Shown here one piece after another: positions 32,035-40,879 of a stretch of DNA of 40,879 nt. The notes beneath the pieces were generated by a model, which worked only from the letters and a program-made list of their open reading frames with translations, made no database searches and was not told the DNA's origin. The translations under genes were made by a program, and so were the position numbers. Within the stretch, counting starts at the first letter, position 1. Every line of letters begins with the position of its first letter. Location of the stretch: assembly GCA_013115125.1 (NCBI GenBank), contig JABANN010000304.1, positions 1-40,879 of the forward strand, in the 5' to 3' direction. This stretch comes from Perkinsus olseni (Eukaryota; Perkinsozoa; Perkinsida).

Positions 32035-32879
32035 ATGAGCAGCAGTATCCTCTCATCACTGAATACGAGGTTTCAAGAGAAGGCTAAGCAGCTCCGTGAA
32101 TCATACGTAGCCGAGGATCTACAACAGTTTGTTAGCCAGTTGAGTGATGATACCAAGGACTACACACAACAGGTCACACTGTCGATTACTCAACATCACC
32201 GAAGCCGAATGGCATTCTTTCAGATAGCTAAAAAGATAGAGGAGCTGCGGGGCAGTGCCTCCACTTCCTCGTCCTCAGCCTTGGAGTGTCCGCAGCCTGA
32301 CGCGGTTGATGTCCTCAGTGTCAATGAGAAATACAGCTGGTAAGTCCTATTGCTGCTCCTGTACGCTCTCTGTGTCGTGACGACTCTTTTCCTTCTCCGC
32401 AGCCTTCCACATAACACTAAGGAGAGGTTACGCAATCTTACGCGATGTGAATCAACGTACACGGAAGATGACGAGGGCCCCTATGAAGTTGGTGATGAAG
32501 AAGAGAGTAAGCGAGTGATCGACGAGTGGAAAAGTGACAAGACCGTCCAGGAGATGCACCAAAAGCTTGGTAGGAGCCTCGTTATGGGCGATGCATGTTG
32601 GCATTTTTCTTGCTTGTAGTCATTGAAGGCGATGCTGCGGATGACAGCTTTTGGAGGAGATTCGCTATTAAGTTACAGCATGAACTCGACTCGACTAGCT
32701 ATCCCTCGGATCAGCAACAACGGGGAGGGACAAAGAGCGACATCGAGGAGCATCATCGTGAGCAAAGCACACCAACACCTCAACGAGGAGAACCCAAGAC
32801 GAATTCACCTGAAGGACGGCTAGCAGGCGACAGTTACGAAGAGGATGATGATGACGATGACATAGTTGCCTGGGATTAG
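32035..32879 (+). CDS. BSD-domain protein (BSDC1-like)
   Basis: Three exons close in phase: 32035-32339, 32403-32569, 32620-32879; introns 63 and 50 nt; 243 aa. ATG 32035 (MSSSILSSLNTRFQEKAKQL) is the first in-frame start. The N-terminal half is helical and charged (DTKDYTQQVTLSITQHHRSR). A middle region has CESTYTEDDEGPYEV, like the DPxTYC-x-EP block of BSDC1, then DEWKSDKTVQEMHQKL and the BSD core DDSFWRRFAIKLQHEL with its Phe-Trp pair. The tail is Gln/acid-rich and ends YEEDDDDDDIVAWD. Members are soluble proteins of unclear function; the assignment rests mainly on the FWRRF block. Confidence 0.6.
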
Positions 32880-32984
32880 ACATTATCAAGTGCATATAAG
32901 AGACTTCATAATTTCACCATTGCCTCTAAGTGACTGGATTGTTGTGTTGTTGCGCTCTGACCTGTGCGTTTGCAGCCTAACCCC

Positions 32985-33610
32985 ATGTCGATCCGTCGAT
33001 CTCTCAACTCCTGTATATCCCTAGCTAGCCATTCAGGAGACCCACACCCATACGGCTCTAGCAACGGGGCCTTTTATAGTCGGCCACTTTACAACCAAGA
33101 GCACCCTGGTACGCCCACAGTCATCAGTGGCGTGAAGGGAACATTCATGGTTAGGTCGCTGTCGTGGTGGGGTTTGCTGCTGGGAGCGCCGGGGCAGGAA
33201 CCCAACCGCATCTTATGAGAATTCTGGTGATGATACCCGACACCTCGTCGAATATAGCGGCTCAACGGCTAGTCCGCCTAACTTCAACAGAGGCACACGG
33301 TAGGCACATGACGAGACGACTCATCCCAAATTTTGTGTGTATCAGTGACCTCAAATCACTGCATCATCTGTGGTCTCGATGTGAGTCAGTAAAAGTGTCC
33401 CAGCGAGCAGGAAGGCTTCCTCGACCGAAATCGGAGAACCTCCTCCCGGGATGCGTACACCACTATTAGTAAACTAGACTAGTCCACTCCGTTGTTGACA
33501 TGTGTTGTCTCTCAGCTCCCTCTCGAACACTCCGCTCCGAGATCGCCGACTTGAGGATGCTCGTACGAAGGGTGTTGCTGGGTGCCGGACCGAGCTCTGG
33601 GCCGTCATGA
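32985..33610 (+). CDS. Small spliced protein, possible mitoribosomal L29/mL47-like
   Basis: Five exons close in phase: 32985-33154, 33198-33299, 33346-33384, 33404-33468, 33516-33610; introns 43, 46, 19 and 47 nt; 156 aa. The 19-nt intron is the weakest link; a 34-nt alternative from 33370 also keeps frame. The start MSIRRSLNSCISLASHS is presequence-like. TRDLKSLHHLWSR resembles the helix of uL29m/mL47 (LRLKSFEDLHKLWYV), followed by EQEGFLDRNRR and a basic helix (TLRSEIADLRMLVRRVL). A pyrimidine-AG acceptor (GTTTGCAG) sits 10 bases before the ATG. The gene is likely real; the ribosomal identity is tentative. Confidence 0.5.
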
Positions 33611-34144
33611 AAGTACCCAATCTTACCAGCGTTCAATACGATATCATTACAAATAGTCAAGTCTCACCCTATCGGAAGTGGAAACGGAACCCTATCGTCC
33701 TGTCTTCATACACATGATGTTAACATGTTGTTCCTCATTAAGGAACATACTCTCATACTGTCGAGTTGGCGTAGTGGCTCAGGGATTGTCTTGATGACTT
33801 ATCGTCTTTCGTTCAATATTTTGAGGTTTTGTGTTTTTTTGCATTCGATATTGTCAAGGCTCTCTTCGTGTGTGTGAGTTTGCAGTCTAACGCCGACAGT
33901 ACGGCTTAGTTAGACTAGCCAAAGAACGTTGCTCGCTGGCGAGGTCATCGTCAGCTGGGGAACGTCCTCTCCTCCCGGCAGAATTTGCTTCCACAGCTGC
34001 GGGGCTGTGTACGACCACGAAACACTAGCGCATCCCGCAGTGTGTCGACCACAAACATCTCCGGGACTCGAAAAGTCGAAAGTCAAGGTCCATCCCGACA
34101 AGTTCTTTTCGTATCCGTACTTAGAAACACTAGATCAGAGCACT
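33611..34144. other. Convergent intergenic region, nothing certain
   Basis: About 530 bases between two 3' ends. A T-rich tract and GTTTGCAG acceptor-like site occur near 33830-33890, and all + strand frames are fairly open from 33930 to 34140, but no family or start codon supports a gene. Confidence 0.4.
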
Positions 34145-36598
34145 TCACAGATCAACGATATCTTTCACGAACTGAGCAAAAGTAGCTTCATGCTTATCAT
34201 TATACAGATTATACAACTCTGCGAGATCAGGGTCTGCGAGGCGGCCACAGAGTATGTTACTCCAGATAGGTGACTGATAGACATCATTCCAGTAGGGGCC
34301 ACCAATAGGCCACAGTGTTGGCTCAGTGATAAGAAAACACATGTACCCTACAGACCACATAAAGGATATCGTATCACCAATACTGGTACGCCAAGTGTTC
34401 CGTGAATACTCGAAGACTATGAACTTCACTCTACCGGGAGTCATGAGCATAAACCGAGCTGCTTGGAGCACACGAGGCTCCTGGCCTTCGATGTCCAACT
34501 TGATGAGGAAGACCTCAGCATTGGGTACTCGAAAAGATACTTCATTACGATAGATGGACTCTAGGGTGAGTGTTTGGACGATATCAACATTCTGGTAATC
34601 AGAGGCTTCACTTCGATCCTCGAGCAAGACTCCAACCTCATCAACATCCAGGTCAGCATTGCGCTGGAAGAGCCCCTCGCCGTCTCGATCCGACAGAGCC
34701 GCTCGGACCCCTACCCATCCCTCGAGGTCCCACCTGCCCTCCCGTGCCGTGTCTTGGAGATATTTGAAGTTGCCACTGTGAGGCTCCACTGATATGAGTA
34801 GTGTATTCCATCCAGCTAGCTCCTTTGGACACACTATACAGGGAAGTATCGTCTCACCAGCTCGATCGACAACACGCCGATAAGCGACGTCCCCAAAGGT
34901 TTCCATGAATGCCGACGATGACTTACCAATGTTCGCTCCGCCATCAATCAACACCAAAGGCAGGGAGAAGGCGGAGGCGCGCCGCTTCACTAGGAGACGT
35001 AGAGCAGGCAGAAGAGTCTCGGCATCAGCACAACCAAAGCCCGACGAAGAAAGGCTAACACCAGTCAAACTTCTCGCAGAGACCAGAGTCTCGTTGATGG
35101 TCGGGTCGAGCCATCTCCCTACAGTACGAGCAAACCGCTCGGCTGAGGCACTCGTGTAGCTATTTATGCGTTGCTTCCGGGGGTGCGAGCTGAGCTGCCT
35201 GGCGATACGCTGTGCCGCGCCCGATAGCATTGCCATCCAGAACATCCCGCCCCTCCATTCGAAGGACCGCATCGCTGAAAAGTGATGTTTGACGAGCCTC
35301 GCGTGCATCGCCAAACGCCTTTCCTCGGGGTTGCTGCGTAGTATAGCCTCCAGATCAGGAATCATTGTCGGACGGAGGAAAAGGGCAATGTCATTCCAAG
35401 GTAGCCAGTCCGGTAGAGGGGGCTCAAAGTCATCCGAGATGATGACTGGTATACACCCATGCAGAACAACATCGTACAACCGGACGTTATTGGTATGACT
35501 AGAGCCACACATAACCAGGCAGTACTTCGTCGCCCACAGACGCTGACGGTACTCACGGTCACCGCGAATCCGAGTAGTAACGAGTATGTCACTCCGATTC
35601 ACTCCACCGGACTCCGGATCGAAGTGGGCCAGAACCCTCCGCCTAGCGCAGGAGTTCGGGGACCCCGCGAAGTACAGGAGATAAGGCCTCCCAGTCTCCG
35701 ACGCTCTTGGGTCGGGATTGAACCTCGATGGTATGCCGATGACGAAATCCTGCGGCTTGGTGTCACGGTCCTTGGTAACCACAACAGCGTCAGCGAGATA
35801 ACACTCGTCAGACTCATTGCGAAGGGATAAGAAGTCTAGCTTCCCTGCGTTGAGGTCCAACCACTGGGGGGAGCCTGTAAGAGAGCCGACCGACCAGTTC
35901 TGCAGGAGGTGATTGGCGTCGGAGAAGTCCTGACGGCCGAGGTCCATAGAGAACACTATGATGAAGTTGCTGCCGTTGAAGCGTCGATGCAAGGGCGTCG
36001 AGTGTGCCCATTGAATGAGGGGTATGAGGTAAGAACGTTCGGCCTCCTTGATGGCAGGCCAATGGTCCAGGTTGCGGCTTTCTCTCAACCAGAAGTACAC
36101 GAAGGATACACACTGACCTGAGACCACGGCATAGGGATTATACTGGCTCAAGCATCGACGAGGCGACGAGTGAGGTTGACTGCTTCTGAAATAACAGCTG
36201 AAGATACCCTACGCTTAACAGTGAACGGGATGGATACATACCTAGGAGTACATAATCAGCGGTGTGGGGATCATCAACAGAGAACTGCCTGTTCATAGCC
36301 AACGTCTCCATGAAGTACCACTCCATCGAGTACTGGAAGCCAAAGTACTCGCAGTCCCTCCACACCTTCAATCCTAATCGCACTTATCCACTACAATCAC
36401 GGGGTTCACGCCCGTACCGGGAACATCCTGGAAGGGATCTGGTGGTTTGAGAACGTAAAAGGCGTTCCTTATAGTGCCGGCCGCTATAGTATTCACTAAT
36501 CCATCGCCATCAGCCGGTCGATGAAGGCCGCCTAGCTTAGGCTCAGATACAGAGCCTAGAAGGTGGGTGACGGCGAGTATTGATGATAGACCTTTCAT
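34145..36598 (-). CDS. Exostosin (GT47)-FkbM methyltransferase fusion, secretory
   Basis: One polypeptide carrying a GT47 exostosin domain and a Methyltransf_21 (FkbM) domain. ATG 36598 starts MKGLSSILAVTHLLGSVS, a signal peptide or anchor. A short intron (29 or 26 nt near 36375-36405) joins to VWRDCEYFGFQYSMEWYFME and DPHTADYVLLG, the exostosin N-terminal block. After a second intron (near 36150-36235) a single exon runs to 34145. The GT47 C-terminal half has YLLYFAGSPNSCARRR, LWATKYCLVMCGSSHTNNVR, LYDVVLHGCIPVIISDDFEP (the GCIPVI signature) and PLPDWLPWNDIALFL. The FkbM part starts about 35000: LVLIDGGANIGKSSSAFMET (SAM motif I), LISVEPHSGNFKYLQDTA, then EVFLIKLDIEGQEPRVLQAA and FIVFEYSRNTW. 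It suggests a Golgi/ER enzyme that both transfers a sugar and O-methylates glycan. The 2-kb exon is far longer than any other here. Junction of exons 2 and 3 is unresolved. Confidence 0.87.
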
Positions 36599-37144
36599 TT
36601 GCAATGACCAGTTGCCATACTGATAGGACGTTATCTTGCATACTGCAACACCGTAGCGCAGTCGCGCTGGTGAGGCCGCGTGAGATGGTCTACTACATGA
36701 TTTTCCAAGAATGCAGATCTTGGACCAGAGCTGCTGAGGTCTGCTGATCGTATCGTCAAGCGAGCATTTTCTCGTGTATACGGCAAGACTGGACACCCCC
36801 TCGGGAAATGACTAGCGCAACAAGTAGAGAGAGAGGAAGCTGCTGTTGCGACTGATAATGACGATGGTGATGTTACTCAGAGTCGATGCTTTCATCGATG
36901 GTGCAAAGTGTCGCCATCCTCAACAGAATGTGTACAGCGCTGGTGAAGGGAAATAAAGAGGGAACGAAGGATGCAACTGTAAGAGGTGGTTGAACAACGG
37001 CGGCTTCGATTGTAGTAAACTGTTCACAATGGTTGCATATGATACAAAATGATACTAAAAGGGATATGACATGATGATGATTATTAAAGTGTATAATGTG
37101 GGGGAGCACTAGGGAAGGGTGCAGCAGAGGGCGTCGTCGTCGGA
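36599..37144. other. Intergenic, nothing recognised
   Basis: About 545 bases between the USP stop and the GT47-FkbM start, both on the - strand. Short open frames only; probably the USP 3' UTR and the next gene's leader. Confidence 0.45.
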
Positions 37145-40100
37145 CTATCTAGCGGTCATCGGTCTTGGCGGTACATAGTTGGACAGGCTGTAACCACTAT
37201 GTGGTACTGAGATACAGCAGGTGATAGCAGGAGAGAGATGAGGTCGTATTACTTGGTAGATTCGAGGGTCCACTACACTTCTGGAAGAATAGACAATATA
37301 CTTGTGACTGCTTCGCCAAAACCTGATACAACAACAGCCGGGATGATAGGGGAAGCTATAGAGAGGAAGGGAAGCTACTTTGTCTGGATCGATGAGTGAG
37401 ACCTTCTCATCATCACATCTCCACCATCTAGCACCACCTCCAGCGGCCTGATCACCAAGCAACTGAGTTGTCGACCAGAGTCCACCATAGCACATTATCA
37501 TTACCTTCCTCCTGACGTATGATACGTAGTGTCCTGTCCCAAGATGTGTCCCTATATGTACGCAGAGACCGAGGAGCCTATAAGCCCCGTCCAGGTAGGG
37601 CTGGAAGCTGCAGGAACCCTCCAGGCAGGGCTGTGCTGCTGCTCCTGCTGTTGTTGAGGACGCACTGGTCGCTCGGTCGACTAGTTTAGCGCATTCCATA
37701 GGGAAGGATACTGAAGAGGGAGTAGACTCTCGGCAAGTATAGCGCAACTACCAGCCAACTACCAGCAGTATTGATTTTACGTCCTTGCGCAGTAAAGCGT
37801 CTGAGATGTATGACTAGTATGTCTGGACTCGCCGTGACCTGACGACATCGACGATGATGATGATAACGACAATTATGCTGATAATTTTTCCATCCTGTTG
37901 GGTATCACCTTAGTGGACTTGGTGGCCTTTGTGCATTTACAGTGGCACTTTTCACAGGAGAAGTCAGTAAGTTCCTCGTCGACGAAGTAGTTTGCTATGA
38001 GCTTTTTCAAACTAACCGATCCCCCTCCATGGTTGGTAGTGTTATTCTGCCGAACTCTTTGTGAATCAGCGGATACCTGAAGGACGGGATGATCCTCCTA
38101 GGGGTTGTTGTTCATATAATAAAAGCTACCAATGATGGTGCACTAGCAGATGGCCTGAAAGCAGCGGAGCATCCAGGGGTAGTAGCCATCTCTGGGCCTG
38201 GCTCCGACGGCACCTGGTACGATAGCAAGATACAGAGTGATAGGAAAACGGATTGGTGGGAGTACTACAGGCAGTGATAGGTCCATGATGGGCTCATAGA
38301 CCTTGGTAACATGACCGCAAGAATGGCACATGAACCTTGAACGGAACATGCCACTAAACATGTCGGTGATGAGGGACGGGTTCCTCGATCGATATTCCCT
38401 CCACCGGATCTAACAAGGTAGTCATAGTGGCAGCTGGGACTTGAACGGTATTGGTATTATTACGACAGACTCATCCGACGGCCGTCGAAGGGGATGTCTC
38501 ATCGGCGGCAAGGACCTCTTCCTACGGTCTGATCTGCTAGAGTCCGAGGGCGGCCTACCACCATCAGTGAGTATATACACTTGAAAGGGCATGCTCTTGG
38601 TTACTTGGAAGTAGCTGGAACATGTGCTGATTTTGCAGTTCGATCTCGAGGGCCTTGTCGTTGTTGTGGTTGGTCGGAGGAGGATGGTGTTGACCCTCTG
38701 GATGCTGATGACGTCGACGATACCGAGGACGATGGCAGAGGATGATGGTTCATATCACTGCTGCTGCTCCCGCCCTCCTGCTGATGAGCATACGGCTTGA
38801 CACTATCATGAGTACCTGAAGGAGTGGTATTAGTAATCAGTGGTAAAGGGTGCCCATAGTACATCCATGTAGTGCGTCTAATAGTACTGATAGGAACTCA
38901 TGGCAGTCCTGTTCCTCAGCTAGATCCATGAACAAAGGGTTCTTAGGATACCTGACCACCACCCATAATAGACGTCTGTTGCAACGAATCTCCATTCATT
39001 ACTTCCTCTTCAATGCTGATAAGAGCCGTACTGGATTAACTGCTGGTTTGGTATCCGTTGTCAAGTCCTCCACGTTAACTTGGCACTTGTTAAATAGATC
39101 AACCATGGCCGCAGCGATCTCACCATACCCATTCTGGGGTTCATACAACGCAGTATGCTCACAGGAAGGGGCATTGGAAGCGGCGGCGGCGGCCGATGAT
39201 GACGAAGAAGTAGAGGACGCCTTCTACATCATAAGACTTTCATTATTCATGGTCGGCACCCGCTGTACTACATTAGCCGAGTTAACATCCTCATCATGAT
39301 CCACTTTATCCTCGATCTGCTGCTGCTGGTCCCTATTCGGCACAACCTGCCTTCTGCTTGCATGATGGTGATGAATATGGCGTCGCTGTTGGTAGTGTCT
39401 TAGACCCCTCTTCATCTGTGATGCTAGGCATGTGAACTCAGCCACCGATAGCATACATTGTAGAACACAGGTTACAAAACAAGTACCTATCACAATGACA
39501 GGTGAGCAGGGGTGACAATAGCCCTACAGCGCCGCCCCCACGATGCTACTACTTCCAAGATTCTTGATACCCACTGGTTTAGTGGTTATATCTATCGCTG
39601 CTGGACCTGATATGAGAAGGATCACCAGCCCCTGGGCACTTGCGCTATTACTAGGTGCGGAGTTGGTGAGCGTGGTTCCAGGTTCTGCAAGACGCTTGAG
39701 GTCTCTGCAAGGTGATTCACCAGTATGATCATAGATGTCTAGAGTAAGTCTAGTGACTAACGGACCACCACCGTAGCGTGCTAGCCTGCAAGGTGACTGT
39801 AATAGAGGAGCACTAGGCAGTGGTGTACCGACCAGAAGGACCATATTGTTTGGTTTATCCCTCGATAGTCTCTAGAGCGTACAAGCCTTGGTAGTAGTGT
39901 TTTGAGGTCGTCTCGAAAGAGCACATTATTGGATATTGGACCGGGGAGACCCTTCCCCTCAGATATCTGATGGAAGCATCCTCGACAGCCAGCGGCGGCG
40001 GTATTCATCTGATGGATAGTACAAAGTGTTTCCATGAGTTTATCCATTTGGTGGACACGATATAATAGGTATCACCCTGAGGTAACCGAACGGTATCGTA

Positions 40101-40879
40101 TTTTCTAACAAACTCCGCTTCGTATCTATGCAACATCAACCTGCATGCTTCATGTAAACTAAGGCAGCTACCTAGCCCTGAGCCTTAAGGATTCCTGAGT
40201 ATCACAAGCCATAAACTTGGCCTCGGCTGGGGTATCGTCTACGTCTGGTCGTGGTAGTAGAGAGCCACCTACATTGGACTACCTATACCACTAGTGTAGG
40301 TCGTAACAACAGACTGCTCATCTCTCTATCCTCTACCACCACTACCTTCACTCCGAACCTCTTCTGCATCCCGTAATGATACATCATCGTCTACTAATTG
40401 CCATCCTGGAGTGTCACCTTGTGATGGCGATGCAGCAGCAGGAGCAGCAGCCCCTACCCCACTACGCAGTGGGTCGTTCTCTTCATTTGTTACGGGTTGG
40501 GTGTATCTAACGGTACCATAACAACTGGTAATATACGCAAATCTGGTTCACTCAGCCATTCCAAGCATCGTTCAAGTGGCAGTAAAAGTAATATGCTATT
40601 ATCGTGCTTTGAGATCTATTTCATCATCATGGTTGCATCCGCCATGGATAAGCCCAGTAGTAGTAGTAGTAGTACCTCTCCTTCACTCCACATGCTATTG
40701 TATTACCCATAGTATGGGCAGCAGCCGAAAACAAGAATGATAATAACAGGAAAGAGAACAAGCAACTACAACAAGATGAATATGGACGGTTGGCAGAACA
40801 CAGGATTGTCAAAACCCGCAACGAAATCACGAACTGTCCAAACAATGGGTGAGAGAGAGGCGGACAGACCGCGACCCGA
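37145..40879 (-). CDS. DUSP-USP ubiquitin carboxyl-terminal hydrolase (USP4/15-like), 5' end unresolved
   Basis: Cysteine deubiquitinase. From the N-terminus: acidic and Ala-rich sequence (about 40490-40350); DUSP domain with FVRKYDTVRLPQGDTYYIVS and TKWINSWKHFV (40110-40035), GLPGPISNNVLFRDDLKTLL (about 39950-39890) and YGGGPLVTRL (about 39775). The catalytic Cys box is split by an intron: VGIKNLG joined to TCFVTCVLQCMLSVAEFTC (39565-39420). The QQD-like box is LAEEQDCHEFLSVLLDALHG (about 38925-38865). A Ser-rich insert lies at 38864-38640, then MFRSRFMCHSCGHVTKVYEP with IMDLSLPV (38350-38270), and the His box YRLLGLCVHIGTHLGTGHYV then WWRCDDEKVSLIDPDK (37600-37380). After that, either the frame reads on to 37145 or a 23-nt intron (37356-37378) leads to SRLLLYQ, closer to the usual AYLLFY ending. 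No start codon is certain, so the gene may extend beyond the right edge. Confidence 0.82.

Noticed and set aside
33755-33830. tRNA A-box-like TTGGCGTAGTGG
   Set aside because: No matching B box or stems at the right distance.
34326-36121. Several ORFs opposite the GT47-FkbM exon
   Set aside because: Antisense shadows of a highly conserved coding exon.
36140-36152. GGCTCAAG, resembling the spliced-leader end
   Set aside because: It is on the strand opposite to the GT47-FkbM gene, near an internal splice junction, with no start codon next to it.
1-40879. Transposons, retroelements, Polintons, CRISPR arrays or prokaryotic operons
   Set aside because: No transposase, reverse transcriptase, integrase, capsid-like frame, terminal repeats or spaced repeats recognised; gene structure is eukaryotic throughout.

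Overview
Eukaryotic nuclear DNA from a protist. Coding sequence is broken by many short GT-AG introns (mostly 40-100 nt, several only 22-28 nt), intergenic gaps are small, and genes run head-to-tail in same-strand blocks. Gene content (condensin II CAP-G2, p115/Uso1, casein kinase 2 beta, DUSP-type ubiquitin protease, phytochelatin synthase, AA15-type LPMO, membrane-anchored ClpS-like protein, exostosin-FkbM fusion) and a spliced-leader-like decamer abutting one start codon point to a myzozoan alveolate, most likely Perkinsus or a relative. The organism call is inference. I recognise no transposon, retroelement, CRISPR array, tRNA or rRNA.

Layout. (1) + strand, 921-8752: a secreted AA15-like LPMO; a FATP/very-long-chain acyl-CoA synthetase with at least a dozen exons; a ten-exon 3-hydroxyacyl-CoA dehydrogenase. 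The last two are consecutive and both belong to fatty-acid catabolism. (2) - strand, 9398-28191, eight genes read right to left: a TFIIB/ORC6-like nuclear protein, phytochelatin synthase, a SAM methyltransferase, condensin II CAP-G2, a ClpS-like adaptor, p115/Uso1, a signal-peptide plus DUF4203-like multi-pass membrane protein, and a GT8 glycosyltransferase. Gaps are about 60-150 bp. (3) A 215-bp divergent intergenic region, then a + strand block, 28407-33610: a predicted mitochondrial membrane protein, a 115-residue orphan, casein kinase 2 beta, a BSD-domain protein and a small protein with an L29/mL47-like motif. (4) - strand, 34145 to the right edge: a secretory exostosin(GT47)-FkbM methyltransferase fusion and a DUSP-USP ubiquitin protease whose 5' end may lie outside the window.

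For seven genes (HADH, CK2 beta, ClpS, phytochelatin synthase, methyltransferase, the 28407 and 29663 genes) and for the BSD and L29-like genes I traced every exon and the phases close exactly, so they look intact. For FATP, CAP-G2, p115, GT8, the DUF4203 gene, GT47-FkbM and USP I recognise conserved blocks, but some splice junctions are unresolved; spans are outer limits of recognised coding blocks.

Working themes: lipid activation and beta-oxidation (FATP, HADH), the secretory pathway and glycans (p115, GT8, GT47-FkbM), metal detoxification (phytochelatin synthase with an added Cys-rich N-terminus), protein turnover (ClpS-like, USP) and chromosome biology (CAP-G2, possible ORC6). There is no evidence for one dedicated multi-gene pathway; the block structure looks like genome organisation rather than a functional operon.
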